A stretch of 64,000 nucleotides of DNA from Ectopseudomonas mendocina (GTDB lineage Bacteria; Pseudomonadota; Gammaproteobacteria; Pseudomonadales; Pseudomonadaceae), in assembly GCF_008041835.1 (NCBI RefSeq), contig NZ_VRYE01000040.1, forward strand, positions 1 through 64,000. The letters run 5' to 3'. Shown piece by piece: positions 1-9,524 of this stretch (within the stretch, counting starts at the first letter, position 1; every line of letters starts with the position of its first letter). A model generated the notes under the pieces. The model saw only the letters and a program-made list of their open reading frames with translations, searched no databases and was not told where the DNA came from. Both the position numbers and the translations under genes were made by a program.

Positions 1-145
1 TATACGGATGCAATCCGGGGACTATCGCCCATGTCTTCGCGGATTTCATCTGATGGGCTACGGGTTCGTTTGACAGCGCAATGCGGATTGCCAGAACCCT
101 GCCCAGCAGCAACACTCTCGACCCCACCCTGCCGGATACTTCGTC

Positions 146-1036
146 TTGCGTACCGCCGATCTGCTTCGCCTGCTGCTGCTCGCCGCCATCTGGGGCGCCA
201 GTTTCCTGTTCATGCGCGTAGCCGCGCCGGTGCTGGGCAGCATGCCGACCGCCTTCTTCCGCGCCAGTTTCGGCATGCTGGGCTTGCTTGCCCTGCTACT
301 GTTGTTGCGCACGAATTGGGACTTTCGCGGCAAGTTTCGTATATGCCTGGTACTCGGGCTAATCAACGCCGGCGTGCCGTCAGTCATGTACTGCCTGGCG
401 GCGCTGATCCTGCCGGCCGGTTACTCGGCAATCTTCAACGCCACCACCCCACTCATGGGCGTATTGATCGGCGCGCTGTTCTTTCATGAAGGCATCACCC
501 CGAGCAAGGCAGCCGGCGTATTCCTCGGTCTACTGGGTGTGGCGGTGCTGACCCGTACCGGCCCGGCAGCCTTCGACCTGCAACTGTTGCTCGGTGCCGG
601 AGCCTGCCTGGTAGCCACCACCTGCTATGGCTTCGCCGGTTTCCTTACCCGGCGCTGGATTGGCCAGCAAGGCGGCCTGGACAACCGCTTGACCGCCTTC
701 GCCAGCCTCGTAGGCGCCAGCCTGTTCCTGCTGCCACTGTTCGCCGGCAGCCTGGTGCTGCAGCCGCCGCCGAGCTGGGGTGGCATAGAAGTGTGGCTAT
801 CACTGGCAGGTCTTGGGCTGGTCTGCACGGCCTTCGCCTACGTGCTGTATTTCCGCCTGCTGGCCGATATCGGGCCAATCAAGGCCAGCACCACCACCTT
901 CCTGATCCCGCCATTCGGCGTGTTGTGGGGCGCACTGCTACTGGGCGAGCCACTGAGCTGGGACTACCTGCCCGGCTGCGTGCTGATCGCCCTGGCCCTG
1001 TGGCTGGTGGTGCGCCCGAGCGCGAGCAGAACGTAG
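146..1036 (+). CDS. EamA/DMT-family transporter
   Basis: A 296-residue, very hydrophobic inner-membrane protein with about ten predicted membrane segments in two halves of about 140 residues each, the layout of two EamA domains of the drug/metabolite transporter superfamily. Such proteins usually export amino acids or other small metabolites; the substrate cannot be told from sequence. I keep the TTG start at 146 because the next in-frame ATG (212) would remove most of the first membrane helix; no strong ribosome site is visible. It stands alone between short degenerate repeats resembling GGATGCAATCCGG (near positions 6-19 and 1043-1057). Confidence 0.8.
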   Translation: MRTADLLRLLLLAAIWGASFLFMRVAAPVLGSMPTAFFRASFGMLGLLALLLLLRTNWDFRGKFRICLVLGLINAGVPSVMYCLAALILPAGYSAIFNATTPLMGVLIGALFFHEGITPSKAAGVFLGLLGVAVLTRTGPAAFDLQLLLGAGACLVATTCYGFAGFLTRRWIGQQGGLDNRLTAFASLVGASLFLLPLFAGSLVLQPPPSWGGIEVWLSLAGLGLVCTAFAYVLYFRLLADIGPIKASTTTFLIPPFGVLWGALLLGEPLSWDYLPGCVLIALALWLVVRPSASRT

Positions 1037-1256
1037 CCCCGATGGAATCTGGGATTCACCGTATTGCATACGAGCTAAGGACTGAAGGTCAGGCAAGGGC
1101 AGAGCGCACTTCACCGCCCCACAAAAGCGATATCCGCTCTGAACACGTAGCCTGCAGGAGCCGCGCCTGACGACGAATCGCATGAACAGCGCATAAACAA
1201 AACCTTTGCCCCGACATCAGGCCTCTGCATACGCGCCACAGACACTGCAACCTGCG

Positions 1257-1628
1257 TCAGGCCACCCGGTCAGGTGATATCACCGGCTGCACCGGAGGCG
1301 TCAGCGGCGGCAAGCCATGGGCCTTGCGCGCGTCGTCACAGCGCGGGTTGTGTACGCCGTTCTCCCAGCTCGCTGCGAACTCGCGGCAACTGCTCGAGCG
1401 CTGTTCGTACATGGTGCAGCGCACGCCGCAACCGACATCGCCGAGCAACTGGGTACAGCGCGCCGGGGCGCTCTCGGTACCTCGCATGGCGACGTAATGG
1501 GGGCTGATCTGGACGACCTGTTCATCCGGCACGCTACCGCCTGCGGATTGGCACTCGCCCCAGAAGAAGGACACACGAAAAAACGCGCAGCAGGCACCGC
1601 ACGTAAGACAGGGATTAGCTTCGGACAT
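1257..1628 (-). CDS. YkgJ-family cysteine-cluster protein
   Basis: A 123-residue cytoplasmic protein with ten cysteines, beginning with a CLTCGACC motif at residues 7-14 and continuing with Cys residues near 26, 58, 66, 70, 80 and 96. This spacing is typical of the YkgJ/zinc- or iron-chelating cysteine-cluster family, whose biochemical role is not established. It is transcribed divergently from the first trkH. A second relative of the broader family, YcgN-like, lies at 23804-24253. Confidence 0.8.
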   Translation of the reverse strand: MSEANPCLTCGACCAFFRVSFFWGECQSAGGSVPDEQVVQISPHYVAMRGTESAPARCTQLLGDVGCGVRCTMYEQRSSSCREFAASWENGVHNPRCDDARKAHGLPPLTPPVQPVISPDRVA

Positions 1629-1717
1629 TTGAGGAGAACTCGGAAACCGGCGGACGCCAGTAACTGGCGGCTATTCTATGCTTGGCCAATGACTTGTAAA
1701 GCCCCCACCTGCGGCGG

Positions 1718-1745
1718 TTTACAGGCGCCTGACCACAGGTAGAAT
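1718..1745 (+). promoter_or_regulatory. candidate sigma-70 promoter of trkH1
   Basis: TTTACA at 1718-1723 and TAGAAT at 1740-1745 are separated by 16 bases, each one mismatch from consensus. A transcript from here would begin near 1752, downstream of the ATG at 1744 and upstream of the ATG at 1780, which supports the later start for trkH1. Confidence 0.5.
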
Positions 1746-1779
1746 GGCGCACTTTTACAACCCGCCAGAGCCCTTGCAC

Positions 1780-3234
1780 ATGGCCTTGCCGACGCTGCGC
1801 ATCATCGGTTTCATCATCGGCATATTCCTGATTACCCTGGCGATCAGCATGGCCATTCCCATGCTGACGCTGTTGATCTTTGAACAACCGCAGGACCTCT
1901 ACGCCTTTCTCTGGTCGAGCCTGATCACCCTGATCGCCGGCCTTGCCCTGGTGATTCCCGGTCGCCCCGAAAAGGCCCAGCTGCGCCCGCGCGACATGTA
2001 CCTGCTGACGACCGGTAGTTGGATCGTGGTCTGCGCTTTCGCCGCTCTGCCGCTGATGTTGATCGCTCACATCAGCTACACCGACGCCATCTTCGAGACC
2101 ATGTCCGGCATTACCACCACCGGCTCGACCGTGCTGGTTGGCCTGGACACTCTCTCACCCGGCATTCTGATCTGGCGCTCACTGCTACACTGGCTCGGCG
2201 GCATCGGCTTCATCGGTATGGCCATCGCCATTTTGCCGCTGCTGCGCGTCGGCGGTATGCGCCTGTTCCAGACCGAATCCTCGGACTGGGGCGAGAAAGT
2301 GATGCCGCGCTCGCACATGGCCGCCAAGTATCTGCTGCTGATCTACCTGGCCCTGACGCTGCTCGGTTCACTGGCATTCTGGGCTGCCGGGATGACGCCT
2401 TTCGAGGCGATCAACCACGCCATGGCCTCGATTTCCACCGGTGGCTTCTCCACCTCCGATGCATCGCTGGCGCACTGGCCACAGCCGGCCGTGCATTGGA
2501 CGGCCGTGGTGCTGATGCTACTCGGCGGCATGCCCTTCATGCTCTATGTCGCCTTCGTGCGCGGCAATCGCCAGGCGCTGTTCAGGGATCATCAGGTACG
2601 CGGCTTCATCGGTTTCCTCCTGCTGACCTGGCTGGTCTTCGGCACCTGGCTATGGCTGAACTCGGATTACGCCTGGCTCGAGGCCTTTCGCATCGTTGCC
2701 GTCAACGTCACCTCGGTGGTCACCACCACAGGCTTCGCCCTCGGCGATTACACCACCTGGGGCAGCTTTGCCGTCTTGCTGTTCTTCTACCTGACCTTCG
2801 TTGGCGGCTGCTCCGGCTCCACGGCTGGCGGTCTGAAGATCTTCCGCTTCCAGGTCGCCTACGTCCTGCTCAAGGCCAACCTGATGCAGCTGGTGCACCC
2901 GCGTGCAGTGATCCGGCAGCAGTACAACAACCACAATCTGGATGAAGAGATCGTCCGCTCGATGATTACCTTCTCCTTCTTCTTCACCATCACCATCGGC
3001 GTGCTGGCCCTGGCGCTGACCCTGGTCGGCCTGGACTGGGTAACCGCGCTGACCGGCGCCGCCACTGCAGTGTGCAACGTCGGCCCGGGTCTTGGCCCGA
3101 TCATCGGCCCGGCCGGCAACTTCGCCAGCCTGCCGGATTCGGCCAAATGGCTACTGAGCCTGGGCATGCTACTCGGCCGCCTGGAAATTCTGACCGTGCT
3201 GGTCCTGATCACCCGCAGCTTCTGGAAACACTGA
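1780..3234 (+). CDS. trkH: Trk potassium uptake protein TrkH, copy 1
   Basis: Membrane subunit of the Trk K+ uptake system, which works with the cytoplasmic regulator TrkA (not in this window). The four pore-loop motifs are visible: TTTGS near residues 113-117, STGGFS near 219-224, TTTGF near 315-319 and NVGPG near 433-437, with the conserved GGCSGSTAGG before the third-to-fourth repeat. An in-frame ATG at 1744 exists, but the start at 1780 gives 484 residues, exactly the length of the adjacent paralogue, and places the N-terminus (MALPTLRII) in register with it. The next gene begins 3 bases after the stop codon, so the two are almost certainly cotranscribed. Confidence 0.93.
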   Translation: MALPTLRIIGFIIGIFLITLAISMAIPMLTLLIFEQPQDLYAFLWSSLITLIAGLALVIPGRPEKAQLRPRDMYLLTTGSWIVVCAFAALPLMLIAHISYTDAIFETMSGITTTGSTVLVGLDTLSPGILIWRSLLHWLGGIGFIGMAIAILPLLRVGGMRLFQTESSDWGEKVMPRSHMAAKYLLLIYLALTLLGSLAFWAAGMTPFEAINHAMASISTGGFSTSDASLAHWPQPAVHWTAVVLMLLGGMPFMLYVAFVRGNRQALFRDHQVRGFIGFLLLTWLVFGTWLWLNSDYAWLEAFRIVAVNVTSVVTTTGFALGDYTTWGSFAVLLFFYLTFVGGCSGSTAGGLKIFRFQVAYVLLKANLMQLVHPRAVIRQQYNNHNLDEEIVRSMITFSFFFTITIGVLALALTLVGLDWVTALTGAATAVCNVGPGLGPIIGPAGNFASLPDSAKWLLSLGMLLGRLEILTVLVLITRSFWKH

Positions 3235-3237
3235 CCG

Positions 3238-4692
3238 ATGCATCTAGCCAGCCTGCGCATCCTTGCCTTCATCAACGGCATCTTCCTCGTCACCCTGGCA
3301 GTGGCCATGCTGGTGCCGGTGATCACCCTGCTGATCTTCGAACAGCCACAGGGCATCAACGCCTTTCTCTGGTCGAGCATGATCACTGCGCTTGCCGGCA
3401 TCGCCATGATCGCCCAGGGCAGGCCACAGCAAACACAGCTGCGTCCGCGCGACATGTATATGTTGACGGTGTCGAGCTGGGTCATGGTGTCGATCTTCGC
3501 CGCCTTGCCGTTCATTTTCGCCGAACGGGCGAGCATCACCGACGCCTACTTCGAGAGCATGTCAGGCATTACCGCCACTGGCGCGACGGTGTTCAGCGGC
3601 CTCGACGACATGTCGCCCGGCACACTGATCTGGCGCTCGCTGCTGCACTGGCTGGGCGGCATCGGCTTCATCGGCATGGCCGTGGCGATTCTGCCGATCC
3701 TGCGCATCGGCGGCATGCGCCTGTTCCAGACCGAGTCGTCGGATCGCTCGGAAAAGGTCATGCCACGCTCGCACATGGTCGCCAAGTACATGGTGCTGGC
3801 CTATGTCGGCCTCAGTACCCTGGCAGTGCTGGCCTTCTGGTGGGCCGGCATGGGTCTGTTCGATGCGATCAACCATGCCATGTCAGCCATCGCCACCGGC
3901 GGCTTCTCCACCTCGGATGCCTCGCTGGGCAAATGGCAGCAGCCGGCGATTCACTGGGTCGCCATCGTGGTAATGGTGCTCGGCAGCCTGCCGTTCGTGC
4001 TCTACGTCAGCACCCTGCGCGGCAACTACCGCGCCCTGTTGCGCGACGCGCAGGTACGCGGCTTCCTCTATCTGCTGGCAGGCAGCTGGCTTACCCTGGC
4101 CATCTGGAAATGGCTCACCACCGACCTGTACTGGCTCGATGCACTGCGCCTGGTGGCCGTGAACATCACCTCGATCATGACCACCACCGGGTTCGCCGTG
4201 GGCGATTACCACCAGTGGGGGCCGTTCGCCAGCATGATGTTCTTTTACCTGGGTTTTGTCGGCGGTTGCTCCGGCTCCACAGCCGGTGGCCTGAAGATTT
4301 TCCGCTTCCAGGTCGCCTATATCCTGCTCAGGGCCAACCTCAGACAGCTCATCCATCCACGCGCGGTGATCAAGCAGCAATACAACCGCCACCGCCTGGA
4401 TGAAGACATCGTTCGCTCGATTCTTGCCTTCGCCTTCTTCTACACCATCACCATCGCCACCCTGGCCCTGGCGGTCGCCATGTGCGGGGTGGACTGGATC
4501 ACCGCCCTGACCGGGGCGGCAGCCATGGTCTCCGGTGTCGGCCCCGGCATGGGCGAGATGGTCGGTCCGGCCGGCAACTACGCCACCATTCCCGATACGG
4601 CCAAGTGGCTGTTGAGCCTGGGCATGCTGCTCGGGCGCCTGGAAATCCTCACCGTACTGGTGTTGTTGTTCCCGGCCTTCTGGCGTCACTGA
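3238..4692 (+). CDS. trkH: Trk potassium uptake protein TrkH, copy 2
   Basis: A second full-length TrkH of 484 residues, 3 bases downstream of the first, and alignable with it along its whole length with no gaps that I can see. Its pore motifs are TATGA, ATGGFS, TTTGF and SGVGPGMG, so the first loop has Thr-to-Ala changes and the fourth is Ser-Gly-Val in place of Cys-Asn-Val. This is a tandem duplication whose copies have diverged in the selectivity filter surroundings. The copies may differ in ion affinity or selectivity; that is inference. An AraC-type regulator gene converges on it from downstream. Confidence 0.92.
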   Translation: MHLASLRILAFINGIFLVTLAVAMLVPVITLLIFEQPQGINAFLWSSMITALAGIAMIAQGRPQQTQLRPRDMYMLTVSSWVMVSIFAALPFIFAERASITDAYFESMSGITATGATVFSGLDDMSPGTLIWRSLLHWLGGIGFIGMAVAILPILRIGGMRLFQTESSDRSEKVMPRSHMVAKYMVLAYVGLSTLAVLAFWWAGMGLFDAINHAMSAIATGGFSTSDASLGKWQQPAIHWVAIVVMVLGSLPFVLYVSTLRGNYRALLRDAQVRGFLYLLAGSWLTLAIWKWLTTDLYWLDALRLVAVNITSIMTTTGFAVGDYHQWGPFASMMFFYLGFVGGCSGSTAGGLKIFRFQVAYILLRANLRQLIHPRAVIKQQYNRHRLDEDIVRSILAFAFFYTITIATLALAVAMCGVDWITALTGAAAMVSGVGPGMGEMVGPAGNYATIPDTAKWLLSLGMLLGRLEILTVLVLLFPAFWRH

Positions 4693-4704
4693 GCGCACGC
4701 GCGC

Positions 4705-5721
4705 TCAGTCGCCAAGCCCGCGACGGCTGCGGTACTCGCCAGGCGTTGCGCCGAACCAGCGACGAAACGCCCTGAAGAAGTTGCTCGGATCGGCAAAGCC
4801 AAGCAGGTAAGCGACCTCCAGCAAGGTCAGATCGGCCCGCCCGAGATACTGCTCGGCCAGCTCTCGACGGGTATCGTCCAGCAACTGCTGATAGCTGGTG
4901 CCCTCCTCCTGCAGGCGCCGCTGCAAGGTGCGTTGCGACAGATGCAGGGTTTGCGCCACCACCTCGCGGCGCGGCTCGCCCTGCGGTAGCAGGCGGCACA
5001 GCACCTGTCGCGCCTGGTGGGTGACACGGCTGCTGCAAAAGCGTGCCAGGTAATCGCCGGCGAATCCGTCATGCAGTTGCGCCAGCGCCTCGTTGGCGCT
5101 GGGCAATGGCGCCTCGAGATCGGCACGGGTAAAAATCAGTGCATGCTGCTCGGCATTGAACGTCAACGGCGCCTGGAATACCTCCTGATAAGGTGCAAGG
5201 TCGGCAGGCGGCGGCCCTTGCAGACGAATCTCACGCGGCCGAATGGGCTTGCCAGTGAGCCAGCGGCAGAAGGCCAGGCAGTACGCCAGTGAAGCCTCGG
5301 CACTTTGTCGGGCAGACGGCAGACGGTCGCCATGAATGACCAGCGTCAGCGCGTAACCATCAGGCTGCGCCAGGAAGCTCAGATCCGCGCCCTCGCCTAT
5401 GATGCGCTGATAACGCACCAGCCGCGTGAAACCTTCGCGCAGATTGCGACTGGACATCAACGCGTAACCGACCACATGGAAGGACGCCGGCCGCACCACC
5501 TTTGCCATGTTCAGACCAATGGCCGGATTGCCGGACAGCGCCACGGCGCGCTGCCACAGCCTGGTCATGCCGTCCTGCGGGAAGCGTGCGTCGGGGTCAC
5601 TCAGGGCGGCGTAGTCCATACCCAGTTCAGCGAACAGACTGAGGCAGTCGACCCCGCCCAGCTCCAGCGCCTGTACGATGGCCAATGCCCAGCTGGAGGA
5701 TGTGGTTCTTTCGTTCATCAT
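4705..5721 (-). CDS. AraC-family transcriptional regulator (OruR/ArgR-like N-terminus)
   Basis: A 338-residue DNA-binding protein. The first 200 residues look like the arabinose-binding/OruR-type sensor domain (for example the conserved HVVGYALMSS stretch near residue 90), followed by an AraC helix-turn-helix pair at about 245-335 with LSQRTLQRRLQEEG and LGFADPSNFFRAFRRW. Regulators of this layout control amino-acid or alkane-related catabolic genes, but the target is not evident here. It is convergent with trkH2 and divergent from the Mpo1-like gene, which is the nearest candidate target. Confidence 0.88.
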   Translation of the reverse strand: MMNERTTSSSWALAIVQALELGGVDCLSLFAELGMDYAALSDPDARFPQDGMTRLWQRAVALSGNPAIGLNMAKVVRPASFHVVGYALMSSRNLREGFTRLVRYQRIIGEGADLSFLAQPDGYALTLVIHGDRLPSARQSAEASLAYCLAFCRWLTGKPIRPREIRLQGPPPADLAPYQEVFQAPLTFNAEQHALIFTRADLEAPLPSANEALAQLHDGFAGDYLARFCSSRVTHQARQVLCRLLPQGEPRREVVAQTLHLSQRTLQRRLQEEGTSYQQLLDDTRRELAEQYLGRADLTLLEVAYLLGFADPSNFFRAFRRWFGATPGEYRSRRGLGD

Positions 5722-5846
5722 CTTGTTCTTGTGATCGATCAGCAGGCCATGGTCAGCGGCGCAAGGATACTAGACTGGCCCCTTAAGTCAGTGGCCCACG
5801 AAGACAGCCGTCCTACACTGATCACGACAATAACAGGAGGTGCACC

Positions 5847-6164
5847 ATGACCGCCCAGACCACCGAACGCTACCAGAGCTTCGCCGAGTTCTACCCCTAC
5901 TACCTGCAGGAGCACAGCAACCCGGTGTGCCGTCGCCTGCACTATGCCGGCAGCCTGCTGGTGCTGGCGATCCTCGCCTATGCCCTGCTCAGCCAGCAAT
6001 GGCTGTGGCTGCTGGCCATGCCACTGGCCGGATACGGTTTCGCCTGGATCGGTCACTTCGTTTTCGAAAAGAATCGTCCAGCCACCTTCCAGTACCCGCT
6101 CTATAGCCTGATGGGCGACTGGGTGATGCTCAAGGATGCCTTTACCGGACGCATCCGCTTCTGA
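5847..6164 (+). CDS. DUF962/Mpo1-like membrane protein
   Basis: A 105-residue protein with two or three membrane helices between residues 35 and 75. The family's conserved histidine-containing motifs are present: YLQEHSNPVCRRLHYAG near residues 20-36 and GHFVFEKNRPATF near 70-82. The yeast relative Mpo1 is an Fe(II)-dependent dioxygenase of fatty-acid alpha-oxidation; whether the bacterial branch shares that activity is unproven. AGGAGG is followed by the ATG after a normal spacing, so the start is secure. Confidence 0.8.
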   Translation: MTAQTTERYQSFAEFYPYYLQEHSNPVCRRLHYAGSLLVLAILAYALLSQQWLWLLAMPLAGYGFAWIGHFVFEKNRPATFQYPLYSLMGDWVMLKDAFTGRIRF

Positions 6165-6392
6165 ACCCTACCCGGGCGCAGCCCTGCTATGACTGCGCCC
6201 AGCCCATACCTGCCAGAGGTCATTCGCACGCGCTGACCGCTGGCCACTGCTACGCCACCGTTCGGCAGTCATGCTTGGCGGGTAACCCCCCCTTGGTTAT
6301 GATCCCCGCCCAGCAAGCCTCTGGCTTCGGCCTTGCCGACCAGCCAGGCGTCCAGCAGAGACGCCAACATCCAGCAGGGACAGTTCCAGTAG

Positions 6393-7781
6393 ATGAAGCC
6401 AGCCCCCCCCAGTCGTGCCAACGGACTGCCTACGCCGCCACTGCGCGAATACTACTCGCGCGTACTGGCCTATATCGCCACGGCAGCCACTATCGCTGCC
6501 GGCACCTATGTCGGTTATTTCTCCTACGACATCCTGTGGATGGTGCCCTACGCCCTGCTTTACCCGCACCTGGCGCACAATCTCAGCCGCCGTTTCAAAC
6601 GCGACCACCCTGCAAAGACCGACCTCACCCTGCTCTTCTTCGACGCCCTGCATGCCGGCGCATCCTGCGTGCTGCTCGGTTTTTCCGTCGTCCCCAGCCT
6701 GATGTTTCTGCTGATCCTGTGCTTCAGTGCATTGGTCATTGGCGGTCTGCGCTACCTGGGTCTGTCGTTGCTGGTCGCAGCAAGCGGTATGGCGCTGTGC
6801 GCCGCGCTGGTGGAGATTCACCCCAGAACCGAGACACCGACGCTGGTGGCATTGGTCAGCATCCTCTTCGCCACACTCTACATCTGCATCACTGCCTACT
6901 TCGTCAACCAGCAGGGCATACGCCTGGCCCAGGTGCGCAGCGAAATCAAGCGCGAGCAGGAAAAGGCCGCGCGTCTGGCGCGCAACCTGGCCAAGTACCT
7001 GTCACCGCAAGTCTGGGAATCGATCTTCACCGGCAAGAAGAGCGTGCGCCTGGAGACTCAGCGCAAGAAGCTCACGGTGTTCTTCTCCGACATCAAGGGT
7101 TTCACCGAGCTGACCGAAGAGCTGGAAGCCGAGCAACTCACCGACCTGCTCAACACCTACCTCAATGAAATGTCGAAGATCGCCCTGAAATATGGCGGCA
7201 CCATCGACAAATTCATCGGTGACAGCGTCATGGTGTTCTTCGGCGACCCCAGCAGCAAAGGCGCCAAGCAGGATGCCGTGGCGGCCGTTTCCATGGCCAT
7301 CGCCATGCGCAAGCACATGAAGGTGCTGCGCCAGCAATGGCGTGCACAGGGCATCACCAAGCCGCTGGAGATCCGCATGGGGCTCAATACCGGCTACTGC
7401 ACGGTGGGCAACTTCGGCGCTGACACGCGCATGGACTACACCATCATCGGCCGCGAAGTGAACCTGGCCAGCCGCCTGGAAAGCGCAGCCGAATCCGGCG
7501 AGATTCTCATCTCCCACGAAGCCTATTCGCTGGTCAAGGACGTGATCATGTGCCGCGACAAGGGCCAGATCACGGTCAAGGGCTTCACCCGCCCGGTGCA
7601 GATCTACCAGGTGGTGGATTTCCGTCGCGACCTGGGCGCCACCTCCAGCTACGTCGAACACGAGCTGCCCGGCTTCTCCATGTACCTGGACACCAATGGC
7701 ATCCAGAACTACGACAAGGAACGGGTGATCCAGGCGCTCAACCAGGCCGCCGAAAAGCTGCGCGACAAAATCATCCTTTGA
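6393..7781 (+). CDS. cyaB: class III adenylate cyclase with MASE2 membrane domain
   Basis: A 462-residue protein closely resembling Pseudomonas CyaB, which makes cAMP for the Vfr regulator. Residues 1-185 hold about six membrane helices (MASE2 sensor) and residues 225-410 the catalytic domain. Metal-binding Asp233 lies in VFFSDIKGFTEL and Asp277 in IDKFIGDSVMVFFGD; Lys273 and Asp348 (MDYTIIG) mark ATP rather than GTP specificity; Asn357 and Arg361 (NLASR) are the transition-state residues. All catalytic positions are intact. The last base of its TGA stop is the first base of the inverted-repeat element at 7781-7938. No ribosome site better than the one before ATG 6393 is apparent. Confidence 0.92.
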   Translation: MKPAPPSRANGLPTPPLREYYSRVLAYIATAATIAAGTYVGYFSYDILWMVPYALLYPHLAHNLSRRFKRDHPAKTDLTLLFFDALHAGASCVLLGFSVVPSLMFLLILCFSALVIGGLRYLGLSLLVAASGMALCAALVEIHPRTETPTLVALVSILFATLYICITAYFVNQQGIRLAQVRSEIKREQEKAARLARNLAKYLSPQVWESIFTGKKSVRLETQRKKLTVFFSDIKGFTELTEELEAEQLTDLLNTYLNEMSKIALKYGGTIDKFIGDSVMVFFGDPSSKGAKQDAVAAVSMAIAMRKHMKVLRQQWRAQGITKPLEIRMGLNTGYCTVGNFGADTRMDYTIIGREVNLASRLESAAESGEILISHEAYSLVKDVIMCRDKGQITVKGFTRPVQIYQVVDFRRDLGATSSYVEHELPGFSMYLDTNGIQNYDKERVIQALNQAAEKLRDKIIL

Positions 7782-7938
7782 CAGGCCGTTGAAAAACGTA
7801 GGCGAGGCAGCCAATGCAAGGCAAAAACAGGCGAAAAAGCGGAGTTTACGAGCTGTAAATGAGCATTTTGATCGGACTCGCGCACGAGCCTGTTTTTAAC
7901 GCAGCAGTGGCAACGCAGATAGTTTTTCAACAGCCTGT
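7781..7938. repeat. long-hairpin repeat with terminal inverted repeats, copy 1
   Basis: The ends are 17-base inverted repeats with one mismatch: ACAGGCCGTTGAAAAAC at 7781-7797 and GTTTTTCAACAGCCTGT at 7922-7938. Nested inside are AAAAACAGGC (7823-7832) pairing with GCCTGTTTTT (7888-7897) and TTTAC/GTAAA (7845-7849/7855-7859) around a GAGCT loop. The element is therefore a near full-length palindrome and has no coding capacity. No clear target-site duplication is visible. Its minus strand is related to the second copy at 15248-15340. It is MITE- or REP-like; an active transposase partner is not in the window. Confidence 0.75.
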
Positions 7939-7960
7939 TAAGTCCGGTCGGCAGGCTTAC

Positions 7961-7992
7961 CACCCCGGAAACACGTACATGTTTCCGAGGTG
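7961..7992. terminator. hairpin downstream of gltX
   Basis: CACC-C-CGGAAACA (7961-7973) pairs with TGTTTCCG-A-GGTG (7980-7992), a 12-bp stem with one mismatch and a 6-base loop, just past the gltX stop codon. There is no U-run on the gltX strand, so it may act as a transcript-end stabiliser instead of an intrinsic terminator. Confidence 0.4.
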
Positions 7993-8008
7993 CTGAAAAA
8001 GCTGGCTA

Positions 8009-9490
8009 TCAGGCGATGCTGGCCAGCAACTTTTCCCACTCCTTGGCCTCTTTCTTCGAGGTGCCACCGAGCAGCTCCAGTGCCTGGCGCAGGCGGAAAC
8101 GAGTCAGGTCCGGACCAAGGATTTCCATGGCATCGAGTACCGATACCGAGCTGGCCTGGCCCGTGATGGCGGCGAACATCAGCGGCATGGCATCACGCAG
8201 CTTCAGCTCCAGGTGCTCGACCACCGCCTGAATGCAGCCGGTGATACGCTCCTTTTCCCACTGGCGCAGCGCTTCGAGCTTCCACAGGATCAGTTGCATC
8301 AGCTGACGCACCTGATCAGGCGACAGCTTCTTGTGCTCGAACAGCTTGGCATCCAGGTTCAGACCACCGGAGAAGAAGAAGCCGGCCAGCGGCGCGATCT
8401 GGCTGAAAGTTTCCACCCTGCCCTGCACGTGCGGCGCGATCTTCATCAGATACTCGGGGTTGAGCGCCCATTTCTGCACTTCGGCGGCGAAGGTTTCCAC
8501 CGGCAGCTCACGCAGCCATTGACCGTTGAGCCAGGACAGTTTCTCCAGGTCGAAGATCGGCCCGCCCAGCGACACGCGATTGATATCGAAGTGCTCGATC
8601 ATCTCGGCCAGGGAGAACTTCTCGCGCTCGTCCGGCATCGACCAGCCCATGCGCCCCAGGTAGTTGAGCATGGCCTGCGGCAGGTAGCCCATGCGCTCGT
8701 AGAAGGTGATGCTGGTGGGATTCTTGCGCTTGGACAGCTTGCTCTTGTCCGGATTGCGCAGCAGCGGCATGTAACACAGCGCCGGCTGCTCCCAACCAAA
8801 GTATTCGTAGAGTTTGATCAGCTTGGGCGCGGACGGCAGCCACTCCTCGCCACGCAGCACGTGGGTGATGCCCATCAAATGGTCGTCGACCACGTTGGCC
8901 AGGAAGTAGGTGGGCAGGCCATCGGCCTTCATCAGCACCTGCATGTCCATGCGGTCCCACGGGATCTCGACATCGCCACGCAGCATGTCCGGCACCACGC
9001 AAACGCCTTCGCTCGGCACCTTCATCCGTACCACGTGCGATTCGCCAGCGGCGATACGGCGCTGCGCCTCGGCCGGCTCCAGATGCATGCAGTGACCGTC
9101 GTAACGCGGAGTTTCTTTGTTGGCCATTTGCTGCGCGCGCACCTCATCGAGGCGCTCGGCGGAGCAGAAGCACGGGAAGGCATGGCCCTTGGCGACCAGT
9201 TCGTCCGAATACTTCTTGTAGATCTCGCCGCGCTCGCTCTGCCGGTACGGGCCATGCGGGCCGCCGACGTCCGGGCCTTCGTCCCACTCGATACCCAGCC
9301 AGCGCAGGGCGTCGAAAATCTGCTGCTCGGACTCACGGGTCGAACGCAGCTGGTCGGTGTCTTCGATGCGCAGGATGAACTGACCACCGTGCTGACGAGC
9401 GAAGCACAGGTTGAACAGTGCGATGTAAGCGGTGCCGACATGGGGGTCGCCGGTGGGCGATGGCGCGATACGGGTACGAACGGTGGTCAT
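8009..9490 (-). CDS. gltX: glutamyl-tRNA synthetase
   Basis: Class I aminoacyl-tRNA synthetase of 493 residues that charges tRNA-Glu in the cytoplasm. The HIGH-like motif HVGT is at 17-20 inside SPTGDPHVG, the KMSKS-like motif is KLSKR at 251-255, and a zinc-binding cluster is suggested by CFC at 108-110 and a further Cys near 134. The full length and the long C-terminal anticodon-binding region fit the discriminating bacterial enzyme. Start at the ATG giving [14 protein letters not shown] is the family norm. It is monocistronic between a hairpin and the LysR gene. Confidence 0.97.
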   Translation of the reverse strand: MTTVRTRIAPSPTGDPHVGTAYIALFNLCFARQHGGQFILRIEDTDQLRSTRESEQQIFDALRWLGIEWDEGPDVGGPHGPYRQSERGEIYKKYSDELVAKGHAFPCFCSAERLDEVRAQQMANKETPRYDGHCMHLEPAEAQRRIAAGESHVVRMKVPSEGVCVVPDMLRGDVEIPWDRMDMQVLMKADGLPTYFLANVVDDHLMGITHVLRGEEWLPSAPKLIKLYEYFGWEQPALCYMPLLRNPDKSKLSKRKNPTSITFYERMGYLPQAMLNYLGRMGWSMPDEREKFSLAEMIEHFDINRVSLGGPIFDLEKLSWLNGQWLRELPVETFAAEVQKWALNPEYLMKIAPHVQGRVETFSQIAPLAGFFFSGGLNLDAKLFEHKKLSPDQVRQLMQLILWKLEALRQWEKERITGCIQAVVEHLELKLRDAMPLMFAAITGQASSVSVLDAMEILGPDLTRFRLRQALELLGGTSKKEAKEWEKLLASIA

Positions 9491-9524
9491 GAATGCTCTC
9501 GGATGGAAGACACGAGGTTTTGAA

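Noticed and set aside
1037..1256. Possible small gene or RNA between the EamA gene and the YkgJ-like gene
   Set aside because: Only a degenerate palindrome fragment near 1043-1057; no start with ribosome site, no stable hairpin and no recognised RNA family.
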